Shown here: positions 8,043-14,018 of the stretch, one piece after another | Layout of the letters: every line of letters starts with the position of its first letter | Numbering within the stretch: position 1 is the stretch's first letter | Source: a virus | DNA length: 20,466 bases | IMG/VR virus record: IMGVR_UViG_3300032047_001675 | Location: 1-20,466 of that record | Strand: one strand, 5' to 3' | Position numbers and translations under genes: made by a program | Notes under the pieces: model-generated | The model's database searches: none | What the model was told of the DNA's origin: nothing | What the model saw: only the letters and a program-made list of their open reading frames with translations

Positions 8043-8074
8043 TAAATATACAAAATAAATTTAACAATACCAAA
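8043..8074 (-). promoter_or_regulatory. Bacteroidetes-type promoter for clpP-groES
   Basis: On the minus strand, TTTG (8074-8071) is followed after exactly 20 nt by TATATTTA (8050-8043). This fits the Bacteroidetes primary-sigma pattern of -33 TTTG and -7 TAnnTTTG. It starts 4 nt after the stop of the 361-residue gene and about 35 nt before the clpP ATG. There is no TTAACA direct repeat upstream of the -33 element, unlike the four composite promoters. A TTTACA-N5-TTAACA match overlaps and follows the -7 element (about 8032-8048), possibly by chance. Confidence 0.65.
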
Positions 8075-8078
8075 TCTT

Positions 8079-9164
8079 TTAATAAGTTTTTATATCGTCC
8101 TCATCTGAACCATTTATATTAGTACCATCGGAATATGGTTTTGAGAACCCACCATATATTTTCTTTTTCTTTTTTGGTTCTTCTACAACTTTAGTGGCCA
8201 ATATTTCTTCATTCTTTTTAATCATTTCTTCAGAATCATAATGTGTTCCATCATTTCCATTCTGTCCTATGATATTCATTCGTTCATCATCTTCTTCATA
8301 TATTGGTGTAATCACAGGTTCTTTCTTAACAACAACTTCTTCTTCCCTTCTACCATTACCAAAGTATTTGTTTAAAGCAATTACCATTGCAATAGCCATT
8401 GGGTCGAACACAAATACAATCATTAGTGTGAACCAATTTACAATTATATCCATTGGTTTACCTGTAATCTTCGCCATATATCTAAGTGGTCCGATTTCTG
8501 CCGCCACTTCGTTGTTAGATTCTAAATCTAAAATCTGTAATTCTAATTTAGTAATCGAATCGGTTACAGTTTCCATCTTAATGGATACTCTGTTTCTTTG
8601 TTCCTTCATATCATCTAACTGAGAGTTAAGAACTCTACGAGTAGATGATGAGGTTGTGGTGATGATATTACCTAACGTATCTTTATATTGAATTACATTA
8701 TTAGATAATCCTTTAGTAAGTTCTGTAATAGAATTATTTAATTGAGCTCTTTCTATTTTATACCCTTCTAATGATTCTGAGAATCTATCTCTTTTCATTT
8801 GAACTACAGCAACTTGTTTATCCATAACACTTAATTGGTCGGCAGTAGTTTGATATGCTGATGTTAGGAATCCATAGATACCTGCTGAGGTTATAATCAT
8901 TAAGATACCCACACCCAATGTAAGATATGATTTTAAAATCAATCCTAACTTACTCCAATAGTTGTGTAAGTAAGATGCTACGATTAATTTAGCTAACTCT
9001 AATGCCGATGCCATTATGATTACTTCAGTTTTAGCTCCAGCGAATAAAGAACTTAATCCAAATACTGAATAATATGCAGCAGTTCCGGCTAAAGATAATG
9101 TTGAAAACACCATCAAAAATCCAAATCCTACCTTTTTTGAAAAAAAGTTTTTAACAATATCCAT
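8079..9164 (-). CDS. Multi-pass membrane protein with central coiled coil
   Basis: A 361-residue protein. Hydrophobic segments lie at about 13-42, 46-66, 79-104 and 241-265, with a long heptad-rich region at about 108-216 between the third and fourth. The fourth segment contains IVFVFDPMAIAMVIALN, a motif I associate with proteins annotated as coil-containing membrane proteins in marine phages. The C-terminal 95 residues are charged and disordered, including PKKKKKIYGGF. The topology suggests a coiled-coil domain held between membrane anchors, perhaps a scaffold or a superinfection/lysis-related protein. No enzymatic motif is visible. It is separated from uvdE by a 167-nt gap holding AT-rich repeats. 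Function unknown. Confidence 0.75.
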   Translation of the reverse strand: MDIVKNFFSKKVGFGFLMVFSTLSLAGTAAYYSVFGLSSLFAGAKTEVIIMASALELAKLIVASYLHNYWSKLGLILKSYLTLGVGILMIITSAGIYGFLTSAYQTTADQLSVMDKQVAVVQMKRDRFSESLEGYKIERAQLNNSITELTKGLSNNVIQYKDTLGNIITTTSSSTRRVLNSQLDDMKEQRNRVSIKMETVTDSITKLELQILDLESNNEVAAEIGPLRYMAKITGKPMDIIVNWFTLMIVFVFDPMAIAMVIALNKYFGNGRREEEVVVKKEPVITPIYEEDDERMNIIGQNGNDGTHYDSEEMIKKNEEILATKVVEEPKKKKKIYGGFSKPYSDGTNINGSDEDDIKTY

Positions 9165-9206
9165 ATTTTATTCCTAAAATTAGTTTTATTAACTTTGGGT
9201 TCTGTA

Positions 9207-9238
9207 TTTATATACAAATCTATTATATTTAAATAAAG
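9207..9238 (-). promoter_or_regulatory. Weak candidate promoter upstream of the membrane/coil gene
   Basis: On the minus strand CTTT (9238-9235), a 20-nt spacer and TATATAAA (9214-9207) sit in the same geometry as the clear promoters, but both boxes deviate from consensus. An overlapping alternative -7 element TAGATTTG (9222-9215) matches TAnnTTTG but has no -33 partner at the right distance. The string TATAAATA inside the first option equals the T4 late -10 box but is expected by chance at this A+T content. Confidence 0.3.
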
Positions 9239-9274
9239 AATTGTGTTGACAGCAACCCAATAATCTTAATAATA

Positions 9275-9301
9275 AGTATTAAAATAATAATTATTAATAC
9301 T
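9275..9301. repeat. AT-rich inverted repeat after uvdE
   Basis: AGTATTAA (9275-9282) and TTAATACT (9294-9301) form 8-bp arms around an 11-nt loop, 31 nt downstream of the uvdE stop on the minus strand. The sequence after the stem is T-rich (TTATTATTAAG) but interrupted. It could be a weak terminator or just AT-rich symmetry. The left arm overlaps an 18-nt sequence also found at 12405-12422. Confidence 0.35.
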
Positions 9302-9331
9302 AAATCAAGTCAAAACCCCATACTATGCCTT

Positions 9332-10231
9332 CTACTGAAGGTATTCTAAGATGGCCAATTCTTTGGCTTTAGATTCCACCATAATATCTACATTTAATCC
9401 ATAAGTATTAGGAACACTATTGATGTAATCTGAGTGTGCTTGAGGTTTCAGTTTCTCATTATTCTCATGTAAAGCTTTAGATTCTGAATAGTGAACTACA
9501 GGTACAATATCTTTAGGCCAGGTAGAAACTGCTAACTTCAGTGCTTCTTCCTCTGATAAATCTCCAGTACAAAATTTGTGGTGGTGATAATCGAATACAA
9601 TAGGAATACCAATACGTTCATGTATGTACATCAAATCTTTTACTGAGTACATAGATGCTTTATCATCGTTCTCTACAGTCAAACGAGTCTGAACTGATTC
9701 AGGTAACCTCTCAAAGTTCTTACAGAACCTATCCATAGCAGATTGTTTATCACCATACACACCATTACAATGTATATTAAGTTTGTTGTAAGGAGTACGA
9801 GATAACCCCATCATATCAAACACCTCACCATGTGTAGTAAGGTCTGTAATTGTATTTTCTACAACGTGCTCTTTGGGAGATACTAATACATTGAATGGGC
9901 CAGGATGTGATGTGATACGTTGCCCGTACTTCTTAGCAAGATGTCCAGCACCTGCCATAAGATTAGATATACGATGGTAATGAGGTAACTCTGATAAGTT
10001 GTACTCAGAAGCCCAAGGAAACAAATCAGAACTCAACCTAAAGAAGTTGATACCGTTACGATGATTCCATTTGATAATCTCCACTAAATCTCTAGCGTTT
10101 TGAATTCCTAACTCAGATGCGTAAGGAATACCTTTTTCTAAAAAGGTTTTTTTAATCATACTACGATTGGTAGTAATTTTGGGTTTCTGTTTACCCAATG
10201 TCATGTTGATACACGCATACCCTAAATTCAT
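9332..10231 (-). CDS. uvdE: UV-damage endonuclease, UvdE/UVDE family
   Basis: A 299-residue TIM-barrel endonuclease. It starts MNLGYACINMTL (the canonical LGYA/C-x-N start), followed by NGINFFRLSSDLFPWAS (60-76, the R-x-S-S-x-x-x-P block), ITSHPGPFNVLVSP (the H-P-x-x-x motif), the H-x-x-G-V-Y-G-D-K segment near 154-162, LTVENDD, and FDYHHHKF with metal-ligand histidines. UvdE nicks DNA 5' to UV photoproducts and starts a repair route independent of UvrABC. Length is full for the family. It has its own composite promoter (10262-10319), overlapped by the upstream terminator. Role inferred: repair of UV-damaged phage DNA, as T4 DenV does by other chemistry. Known in some phages of sunlit waters. 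Confidence 0.92.
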   Translation of the reverse strand: MNLGYACINMTLGKQKPKITTNRSMIKKTFLEKGIPYASELGIQNARDLVEIIKWNHRNGINFFRLSSDLFPWASEYNLSELPHYHRISNLMAGAGHLAKKYGQRITSHPGPFNVLVSPKEHVVENTITDLTTHGEVFDMMGLSRTPYNKLNIHCNGVYGDKQSAMDRFCKNFERLPESVQTRLTVENDDKASMYSVKDLMYIHERIGIPIVFDYHHHKFCTGDLSEEEALKLAVSTWPKDIVPVVHYSESKALHENNEKLKPQAHSDYINSVPNTYGLNVDIMVESKAKELAILEYLQ

Positions 10232-10261
10232 ATGTTACAATTTTTAATTATTATTATACTA

Positions 10262-10319
10262 CTAATATACAAAAAAAGGGGGACTTATACAAGCCCCCCA
10301 TGTTAAGAAATTGTTAAAT
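10262..10319 (-). promoter_or_regulatory. Composite promoter of uvdE: TTAACA direct repeat plus -33/-7
   Basis: Minus strand: ATTTAACAATTTCTTAACAT (10319-10300), then 6 nt (GGGGGG), CTTG (10293-10290), 20 nt, TATATTAG (10269-10262), and the uvdE ATG about 30 nt on. The first TTAACA contains the TAA stop of the upstream 67-residue gene. The 20-nt repeat sequence is identical to those at 15384-15403 and 17928-17947. The spacing matches all four composite promoters exactly. The -33 CTTG lies inside the terminator stem at 10278-10299. Confidence 0.75.
10271..10299 (-). terminator. Intrinsic terminator after the hsp20 unit
   Basis: Minus strand: GGGGG-CTT, a short loop, AAG-T-CCCCC (stem 10298-10278 with one bulged base), followed by seven T (10277-10271). 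It lies 15 nt after the stop of the 67-residue gene. It should end transcription of hsp20 and its neighbour, and it is interwoven with the uvdE promoter, whose -33 CTTG is part of the stem. Confidence 0.8.
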
Positions 10320-10517
10320 TTCAAAGTACTCTACATCCATAACTTCTTCTAAGAAGTAATAATAATTATCACTTCCTTTGAGTACTAAATCGCTGTTTAG
10401 GTGTTCCTTCCAAGTTGATACAATGGGCCTACTATCGGAATGAATCTTTCTGATTATTAAATATAACTTACCGTTATGTTTTAATTTCTTATACCTAAAC
10501 CACGAATACCACGACAT
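10314..10517 (-). CDS. Unknown 67-residue protein after Hsp20
   Basis: A small, basic-aromatic protein (MSWYSWFRYKKLKHNGKLYL...) with beta-strand character in the middle and an acidic end (LEEVMDVEYFEI). No membrane segment is evident and no family is recognised. Its ATG directly abuts the hsp20 stop codon (TAA-ATG), so it is translated from the same message. Its stop codon lies within the first TTAACA of the uvdE regulatory repeat. The coding frame is supported by its fit between hsp20 and the terminator. Confidence 0.65.
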   Translation of the reverse strand: MSWYSWFRYKKLKHNGKLYLIIRKIHSDSRPIVSTWKEHLNSDLVLKGSDNYYYFLEEVMDVEYFEI

Positions 10518-10874
10518 TTACTTAACAGTTACTTCAACAATTTTTGTTTTCTTTTCTTCCACTTTAGGAATCGATACAGATAAAATACCATCCTTTACTT
10601 TAGCTGAAGTTTTAGATACATCCCAATCTTCACTAATGTTATACTTTTTATTAAAAGTTCTTGTTTCATTCTCTCCTTTAATAGAAAGAACTGTATCTTC
10701 TACTTTTACATTAATGTCTTTTTTGGATAATCCTGGCACTTCAAACTCCATTGTTAGTACATCATCCTTTACTTCCATAGAACGACTCGGGTCTACAGTT
10801 GGTTTATTGAAATGATTCCTAAGTACAAGTTCATCTAATAGATTCCATGCTCCGTTGCTCATTGATATATTCAT
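10518..10874 (-). CDS. Small heat-shock protein, Hsp20/alpha-crystallin family
   Basis: A 118-residue protein whose alpha-crystallin domain spans about 33-118. VKDDVLTMEFEVPGLSKKDI (35-54), VKVEDTVLSIKGE (61-73) and KVKDGILSVSIPKVE (96-110) match the family strands, including the G-x-L-x-V-x-x-P signature. The N-terminal arm is short and there is no classic C-terminal I-x-I tail. Role: an ATP-independent holdase that keeps unfolding proteins soluble. T4-like cyanophages also carry hsp20. A strong Shine-Dalgarno (AAAAAAGGAG) lies 5 nt before the ATG. Upstream are a candidate promoter (10901-10932) and two TGACA/TGTCA palindromes (10954-10997), so it probably has its own regulation. Confidence 0.88.
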   Translation of the reverse strand: MNISMSNGAWNLLDELVLRNHFNKPTVDPSRSMEVKDDVLTMEFEVPGLSKKDINVKVEDTVLSIKGENETRTFNKKYNISEDWDVSKTSAKVKDGILSVSIPKVEEKKTKIVEVTVK

Positions 10875-10900
10875 TTTTCTCCTTTTTTAAGTTAAACAAT

Positions 10901-10932
10901 TCAGTTTACTATAGTACCAATTGTGTACCAAA
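10901..10932 (-). promoter_or_regulatory. Candidate hsp20 promoter
   Basis: Minus strand TTTG (10932-10929), a 20-nt spacer, and TAAACTGA (10908-10901) occupy the usual Bacteroidetes geometry, 27 nt before the hsp20 ATG. The -33 box is perfect; the -7 box keeps only TA and the final G-containing end, so the promoter may depend on an activator or another sigma factor. Confidence 0.4.
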
Positions 10933-10939
10933 GGGATTT

Positions 10940-10997
10940 GTAAGGTTATAGTATGACAAAATGTCAGTTAAGTAAGGATATAGTATGACAATTTGTC
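10940..10997. promoter_or_regulatory. Tandem palindromic operator candidates upstream of hsp20
   Basis: A 20-nt sequence, GTAAGG[T/A]TATAGTATGACAA, occurs at 10940-10959 and 10972-10991 (one mismatch, 32-bp period, about three helical turns). Each copy runs into a palindrome with TGACA and TGTC arms: TGACAAAATGTCA at 10954-10966 and TGACAATTTGTC at 10986-10997. On the minus strand both read TTGTCATACTATA. The pair is just upstream of the candidate hsp20 promoter and touches the stop codon of the preceding gene, as expected for paired binding sites of a dimeric regulator. Confidence 0.6.
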
Positions 10998-11455
10998 TAA
11001 TTTAGAGAGATTGGTGAACCTTGTCCTGCAATATCGTAGGTTAAAACAACGTGCCAAGGGTCATATTTTGTAAAATCTATTTTTCTGTTGAGTAACATAA
11101 GACCATTCATCTGCATATCTGATGCTACTTTGAGTATAACATCCAATGTTGGTCCTGATATTTTAAGAACTTCATTATTAACCACCACATTAATTTCATT
11201 TCTAAAGGTCTGTTCGGGCTCGGCATCATCTAATGATTCACCCATAGCACGTAATGCATCTTCCATCGACTGATTGATTTCCGCATCTTGTCTATCTTGT
11301 TCAACTACCTCATTATGTATATCCATATAGGAAACTTCACCTAAACATAAATCGTAGATGTACATTAGTTTATCTTCATCTTCTAATGTATTAAAAAACT
11401 CAAATTCACTTTCATCCCAATATCCTGCCCAATCCATAATGATATCTCCACTCAT
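10997..11455 (-). CDS. Unknown acidic 152-residue protein
   Basis: The protein is strongly acidic in residues 1-85 (DESEFEFFNTLEDEDKLMYI, then a D/E-rich helix), followed by a beta-rich region (RNEINVVVNNEVLKIS) and a C-terminal part with ASDMQMNGLMLLNRKIDF. I recognise no family and see no membrane segment. Its ATG overlaps the stop of the upstream 61-residue gene by 4 nt (ATGA), which supports the MSGDII start over the internal M7. It is the last gene of a run of small genes before hsp20. The acidic character could suit a DNA-mimic or binding protein, but this is only a possibility. Confidence 0.7.
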   Translation of the reverse strand: MSGDIIMDWAGYWDESEFEFFNTLEDEDKLMYIYDLCLGEVSYMDIHNEVVEQDRQDAEINQSMEDALRAMGESLDDAEPEQTFRNEINVVVNNEVLKISGPTLDVILKVASDMQMNGLMLLNRKIDFTKYDPWHVVLTYDIAGQGSPISLN

Positions 11456-11637
11456 TTTTTAAAGTCCTTAATAATTTCTTTAGTTAACCATGTGGGTTCT
11501 GCTGAGAACTTTTTGAAGTAATTCTCTTTTAGTAAATAGAGTTTAAGATTTGATTGTTTTGATTCCTTAGTATTATCTGAAGAAAGGATTTCAATCACTT
11601 TATCTCTATATGGTTGCTCAATGTATTCTATACTCAT
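11452..11637 (-). CDS. Unknown 61-residue helical protein
   Basis: A small lysine- and glutamate-rich protein (MSIEYIEQPYRDKVIEILSS...), predicted to be mostly helix with no membrane segment or known motif. ATGA overlap with the 152-residue gene downstream shows coupled translation and supports the reading frame. It follows the 137-residue gene after a 19-nt AT-rich gap. No function can be assigned. Confidence 0.65.
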   Translation of the reverse strand: MSIEYIEQPYRDKVIEILSSDNTKESKQSNLKLYLLKENYFKKFSAEPTWLTKEIIKDFKK

Positions 11638-11656
11638 TTAATATAAATATTGGTTG

Positions 11657-12070
11657 TTAATGTTTTCCTTTATAAATTTCGTTTAGAAACAGTAAAGTTT
11701 CTTTAGGTAATGCTAATTTATTTTTTGATACGGTGTTTAGAATTAACTCTAAGAACTTCTGAATATGTAATTCAAGTTCCTTACCACTTTCGAAAATAGT
11801 ATCAATACGTTCTTCTAAATTAACAATGTATTTTGAATCAACCACAACATCAGATTCTAAGTATCGTTGGGTCATATATCTTTCAGAAAACCATTGATGA
11901 GGTTTAGCATCTAATGTAACGGCCTTCTTATAAACTGTATTAACGTATTCAGATAAAGTCAAAACATCAGGAACGGTTTTGGAGAAATGTTTATAATTAA
12001 CCCACTCTCTTGCGGATTCCATTTCTTCATCACCAAGTCCTAATTGTTTAAATAACTCGTTTGAATTCAT
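11657..12070 (-). CDS. Unknown 137-residue protein
   Basis: A mixed-charge helical protein starting MNSNELFKQLGLGDEEMESAREW and ending in hydrophobic helices (LHIQKFLELILNTV, LALPKETLLFLNEIYKG). There is no recognised domain, signal peptide or membrane span. It lies 15 nt downstream of the 97-residue gene at 12086 in the accessory small-gene block. Coding status is supported by length, frame consistency and flanking gene spacing; function is unknown. Confidence 0.65.
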   Translation of the reverse strand: MNSNELFKQLGLGDEEMESAREWVNYKHFSKTVPDVLTLSEYVNTVYKKAVTLDAKPHQWFSERYMTQRYLESDVVVDSKYIVNLEERIDTIFESGKELELHIQKFLELILNTVSKNKLALPKETLLFLNEIYKGKH

Positions 12071-12085
12071 TTGTTTTGGTTTTGT

Positions 12086-12379
12086 TTATCCAAACAATCC
12101 CAACTGAATTTTTCTGTGATGGGATGATTTGGCATCTTCTAATGTTGTAATAACTTTATTACATTCAGACCATGTCAATTCTACTCTTTGATTACCAACA
12201 AGTAAGTAACCGATTGGAACACTTCTATCTTTATAGTTATTTAGATTTACATTACTACTCAATTCAAAATCTATTGAGTTATAATTTTTACCTAATGCTT
12301 TTAATCTATCTCTATCTTTTTGATGAGTTGCTCCGCCATGATTGATTCTACCCTTTGGCTTTCCAGAATATCTTTTCAT
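12086..12379 (-). CDS. Unknown basic 97-residue protein
   Basis: A basic N-terminus (MKRYSGKPKGRINHGGATHQKDRDRLKALG) suggests nucleic-acid contact or disorder. The middle (SVPIGYLLVGNQRVELTWSE) looks like a beta-hairpin, and the end (SSHHRKIQLGLFG) is again basic. I recognise no family. A 63-nt AT-rich gap precedes it and contains the 18-nt sequence shared with 9266-9283, so it may have its own promoter, but no clear -33/-7 pair is present. Confidence 0.65.
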   Translation of the reverse strand: MKRYSGKPKGRINHGGATHQKDRDRLKALGKNYNSIDFELSSNVNLNNYKDRSVPIGYLLVGNQRVELTWSECNKVITTLEDAKSSHHRKIQLGLFG

Positions 12380-12404
12380 TTTATTTAAGTTTAATTATTA
12401 TACT

Positions 12405-12422
12405 TTAATAATAAGTATTAAA
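12405..12422. repeat. 18-nt AT-rich sequence shared with 9266-9283
   Basis: TTAATAATAAGTATTAAA occurs exactly here and at 9266-9283. Both copies are intergenic, upstream of minus-strand genes (26 and 102 nt before the ATGs). On the minus strand it reads TTTAATACTTATTATTAA. It could be a regulatory site, but A+T richness makes a chance match possible. Confidence 0.35.
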
Positions 12423-12442
12423 TAAACTTTAATGAAACTATA

Positions 12443-12736
12443 TTATTTTCTATTTCTTTTAGATAGTCTAGCGAACTTAGCCTCAAATGATTTTAAGTCC
12501 ATTCTGTTAGGATTGGTTCTCTCTATATTCTGATTAATCTTCATCGTATCAGCAAACCAATACCACGCTTCACCTATAGTTGGCTGGTTAGGAATCATAT
12601 ACTCTTTGGTAAGGAAATTATCCTCTCCATCATGTACATAAAACAACCCATTTGTACCAACCATAGTTTTAGCCTTTGGATATTTTTTAACTACTTTTCT
12701 TTTTATCTTTGTAAATTCTTTTTTATCTATTACCAT
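12443..12736 (-). CDS. Unknown 97-residue basic protein
   Basis: A lysine/arginine-rich protein: residues 1-25 are MVIDKKEFTKIKRKVVKKYP and on, the middle (GTNGLFYVHDGEDNFL) looks like a short beta element, and the tail (SFEAKFARLSKRNRK) is basic. There is no membrane segment and I recognise no family. It starts 3 nt after the stop of the 89-residue gene and is the last member of a continuous run that begins at 13919. The 63-nt gap downstream may end this transcription unit. Confidence 0.65.
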   Translation of the reverse strand: MVIDKKEFTKIKRKVVKKYPKAKTMVGTNGLFYVHDGEDNFLTKEYMIPNQPTIGEAWYWFADTMKINQNIERTNPNRMDLKSFEAKFARLSKRNRK

Positions 12737-12739
12737 TTC

Positions 12740-13009
12740 TTAAATATTATTTGCAATATCGATTGCATCATCTAATAGTTTATTAGTTTGATTCTGATGG
12801 TTTACAAATGATTTAGTTAATCTACTATCAATGTAAACTGTAACATCGTTAGAATCTACATAAACATCCTCATGCTCTCTACCATCTTCTGTATTAACTA
12901 AATATCTAAACCCCTTTACAGTTTTAGATTTTTCAACAATAGTTCCAACCCTACGATTTCCGTAAACTTCAACAACTACTGTATCTCCTTTTTGATAAGT
13001 TACCGCCAT
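12740..13009 (-). CDS. Unknown 89-residue protein with SH3/KOW-like N-terminus
   Basis: Residues 1-57 (YQKGDTVVVEVYGNRRVGTI, then EKSKTVKGFRYLVNTEDGRE) have the strand pattern of a small SH3-like or KOW-type barrel: K-G-D-x-V-x-V, then G-x-x-R-x-G-x-I. The C-terminal 30 residues are helical. Such folds bind nucleic acid or protein, but the assignment rests on pattern only. The ATG overlaps the stop of the 65-residue gene by 1 nt (TAATG), so the two are translationally coupled. Confidence 0.65.
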   Translation of the reverse strand: MAVTYQKGDTVVVEVYGNRRVGTIVEKSKTVKGFRYLVNTEDGREHEDVYVDSNDVTVYIDSRLTKSFVNHQNQTNKLLDDAIDIANNI

Positions 13010-13206
13010 TATATTACTTTTATGATTCTGGTTTCTAATACTGATGTTACTTCGAACTCAACTGAATCGTTCTTAAACTCTTCGTGAACTTTAGTTTCAG
13101 CATCCGTTACCGATACTGCGTGTACTAAATATTCTTCTACGTTTTTCTTTTGTCTACCTTTATCATCTTGTGTGATAACTTTTACTTTTGCTTTATAATA
13201 CTTCAT
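13009..13206 (-). CDS. DUF4494-like small protein
   Basis: A 65-residue protein. The pattern Y-Y-K-A-K-V-K-V, D-D-K-G-R-Q-K-K-x-x-E-E-Y-L-V-H-A-x-S-V-T-D-A-E-x-K and F-E-V-x-x-V resembles DUF4494, a small family of unknown function found mainly in Bacteroidetes and their phages (typical core: K-K-V-T-E-x-Y-L-V-D-A-x-S-F-T-E-A-E-A). The match is from memory of the motif, not a search. If right, it supports a Bacteroidetes host. It lies 10 nt after the 136-residue gene and overlaps the start of the 89-residue gene by 1 nt. Confidence 0.65.
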   Translation of the reverse strand: MKYYKAKVKVITQDDKGRQKKNVEEYLVHAVSVTDAETKVHEEFKNDSVEFEVTSVLETRIIKVI

Positions 13207-13216
13207 ATTTACTTTT

Positions 13217-13627
13217 TTAGTTATTGAAATTTAAATTATACTTATCTAACAGTTCGGTTTCTGATATAAGAGAATACTCTCCATTACATTCACCACCTTC
13301 TAAATCTTCCACAATAATGTGAAACATCTGAACTACCTTATCTCCATCATGCTGTCTACCCGCTGGGATAACCATCAATTGAAGTGGAAGGAATTTATTT
13401 TGGTATGATTTCCATACTCTCGGCCCAATCTCATCTGGTCCTTTGTCAAATCGTTGTCGTAAGTGTTGGAAATATTCTTCATCCATTTCTTTCCACTCAT
13501 CGTAATTTTGATACTCAATAGAGGCTTCTTCTTGTGCCTTTGTTAACGCATCTTTTTCTTCTTCGGATAACTCATTCCAAAAATCTTCTGGAATAGGATT
13601 CTCCTTACTGATAAAATCTTTACTCAT
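13217..13627 (-). CDS. Unknown acidic 136-residue protein
   Basis: Residues 1-60 are strongly acidic and helical (ELSEEEKDALTKAQEEASIE). The C-terminal half has beta character (LPLQLMVIPAGRQHDGDKVV, FHIIVEDLEGGECNGEYSLI). No family is recognised. The gene overlaps the upstream 99-residue gene by 8 nt (ATGAGTAA), fixing its start. It is part of the unit transcribed from the promoter at 13934-13965. Confidence 0.7.
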   Translation of the reverse strand: MSKDFISKENPIPEDFWNELSEEEKDALTKAQEEASIEYQNYDEWKEMDEEYFQHLRQRFDKGPDEIGPRVWKSYQNKFLPLQLMVIPAGRQHDGDKVVQMFHIIVEDLEGGECNGEYSLISETELLDKYNLNFNN

Positions 13628-13919
13628 CTTTTTTTATTTTTAATTTATAAGTTGGTTCATCGGAATCAATAGATTCTACTAATCCCTTTTTAACTAAATC
13701 CTTCATAGTACCATCAATGTTTTCTCTGATGATATCTTTTGAAATACTTTCTGCTATATCAAACATTTTTGCAAATGTAGTTGTATCTTCATTGAGTTTA
13801 GATACTGCATTTATGAAACGAGGCCTGAACTTATGTTCATCAATCCATTCATTATCGAAGAACCCATCTTCAGTTAGTGTTTCTAATATCGCCTTAGAGG
13901 CTACTTTTATCTTGCTCAT
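13620..13919 (-). CDS. Unknown 99-residue protein, first gene of small-gene operon
   Basis: A mostly helical protein. The C-terminal part (IDGTMKDLVKKGLVESIDSD, then PTYKLKIKK) resembles the second half of a winged helix, in which a recognition helix is followed by a two-strand wing; this is a pattern-based guess. There are no membrane segments. It has a clear Bacteroidetes-type promoter (13934-13965) immediately after the terminator of the AAA+ gene. It leads a run of at least five coupled genes (13919 to 12443), so it probably belongs to the early accessory set. Confidence 0.7.
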   Translation of the reverse strand: MSKIKVASKAILETLTEDGFFDNEWIDEHKFRPRFINAVSKLNEDTTTFAKMFDIAESISKDIIRENIDGTMKDLVKKGLVESIDSDEPTYKLKIKKDE

Positions 13920-13933
13920 AATAATATTTTTAT

Positions 13934-13965
13934 CTAATATACAAAATTATTTCTTAATTTCCAAA
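13934..13965 (-). promoter_or_regulatory. Bacteroidetes-type promoter of the small-gene operon
   Basis: Minus strand TTTG (13965-13962), a 20-nt spacer, TATATTAG (13941-13934), 14 nt before the ATG of the 99-residue gene. The -33 box begins a few bases after the terminator stem at 13972-13989, so the terminator and promoter are fused. No TTAACA repeat is present. Confidence 0.7.
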
Positions 13966-13989
13966 TAAACCCCCACCTAATTTGGTGGG
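13962..13989 (-). terminator. Intrinsic terminator after the AAA+ gene
   Basis: Minus strand CCCACC (13989-13984), loop AAATTA, GGTGGG (13977-13972), then GGTTTATTT. The stem is 6 G:C-rich pairs and the T run is interrupted by one A. It lies 30 nt downstream of the AAA+ stop and upstream of the next promoter, as expected for a unit boundary. Confidence 0.6.
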
Positions 13990-14018
13990 AGTCCTTTGGG
14001 AGTAATCAAGAGTAATAA

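Noticed and set aside
8032-8048. TTTACA-N5-TTAACA near the clpP promoter as a fifth regulatory box
   Set aside because: It overlaps and follows the -7 element rather than preceding -33, so it lacks the fixed geometry of the four composite promoters.
8269-8622. A plus-strand 117-residue open frame with hydrophobic stretches
   Set aside because: It is antisense to the membrane/coiled-coil gene; its composition mirrors that gene, and no other plus-strand gene exists in the window.
9207-9214. TATAAATA as a T4-type late promoter before the membrane/coil gene
   Set aside because: At this A+T content several such 8-mers are expected by chance, and the structural operons lack it; it was kept only as part of a weak promoter candidate.
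12380-12442. A -33/-7 promoter before the 97-residue gene at 12379
   Set aside because: TATTAAAG and similar strings are present but no TTTG or CTTG lies 20 nt upstream.
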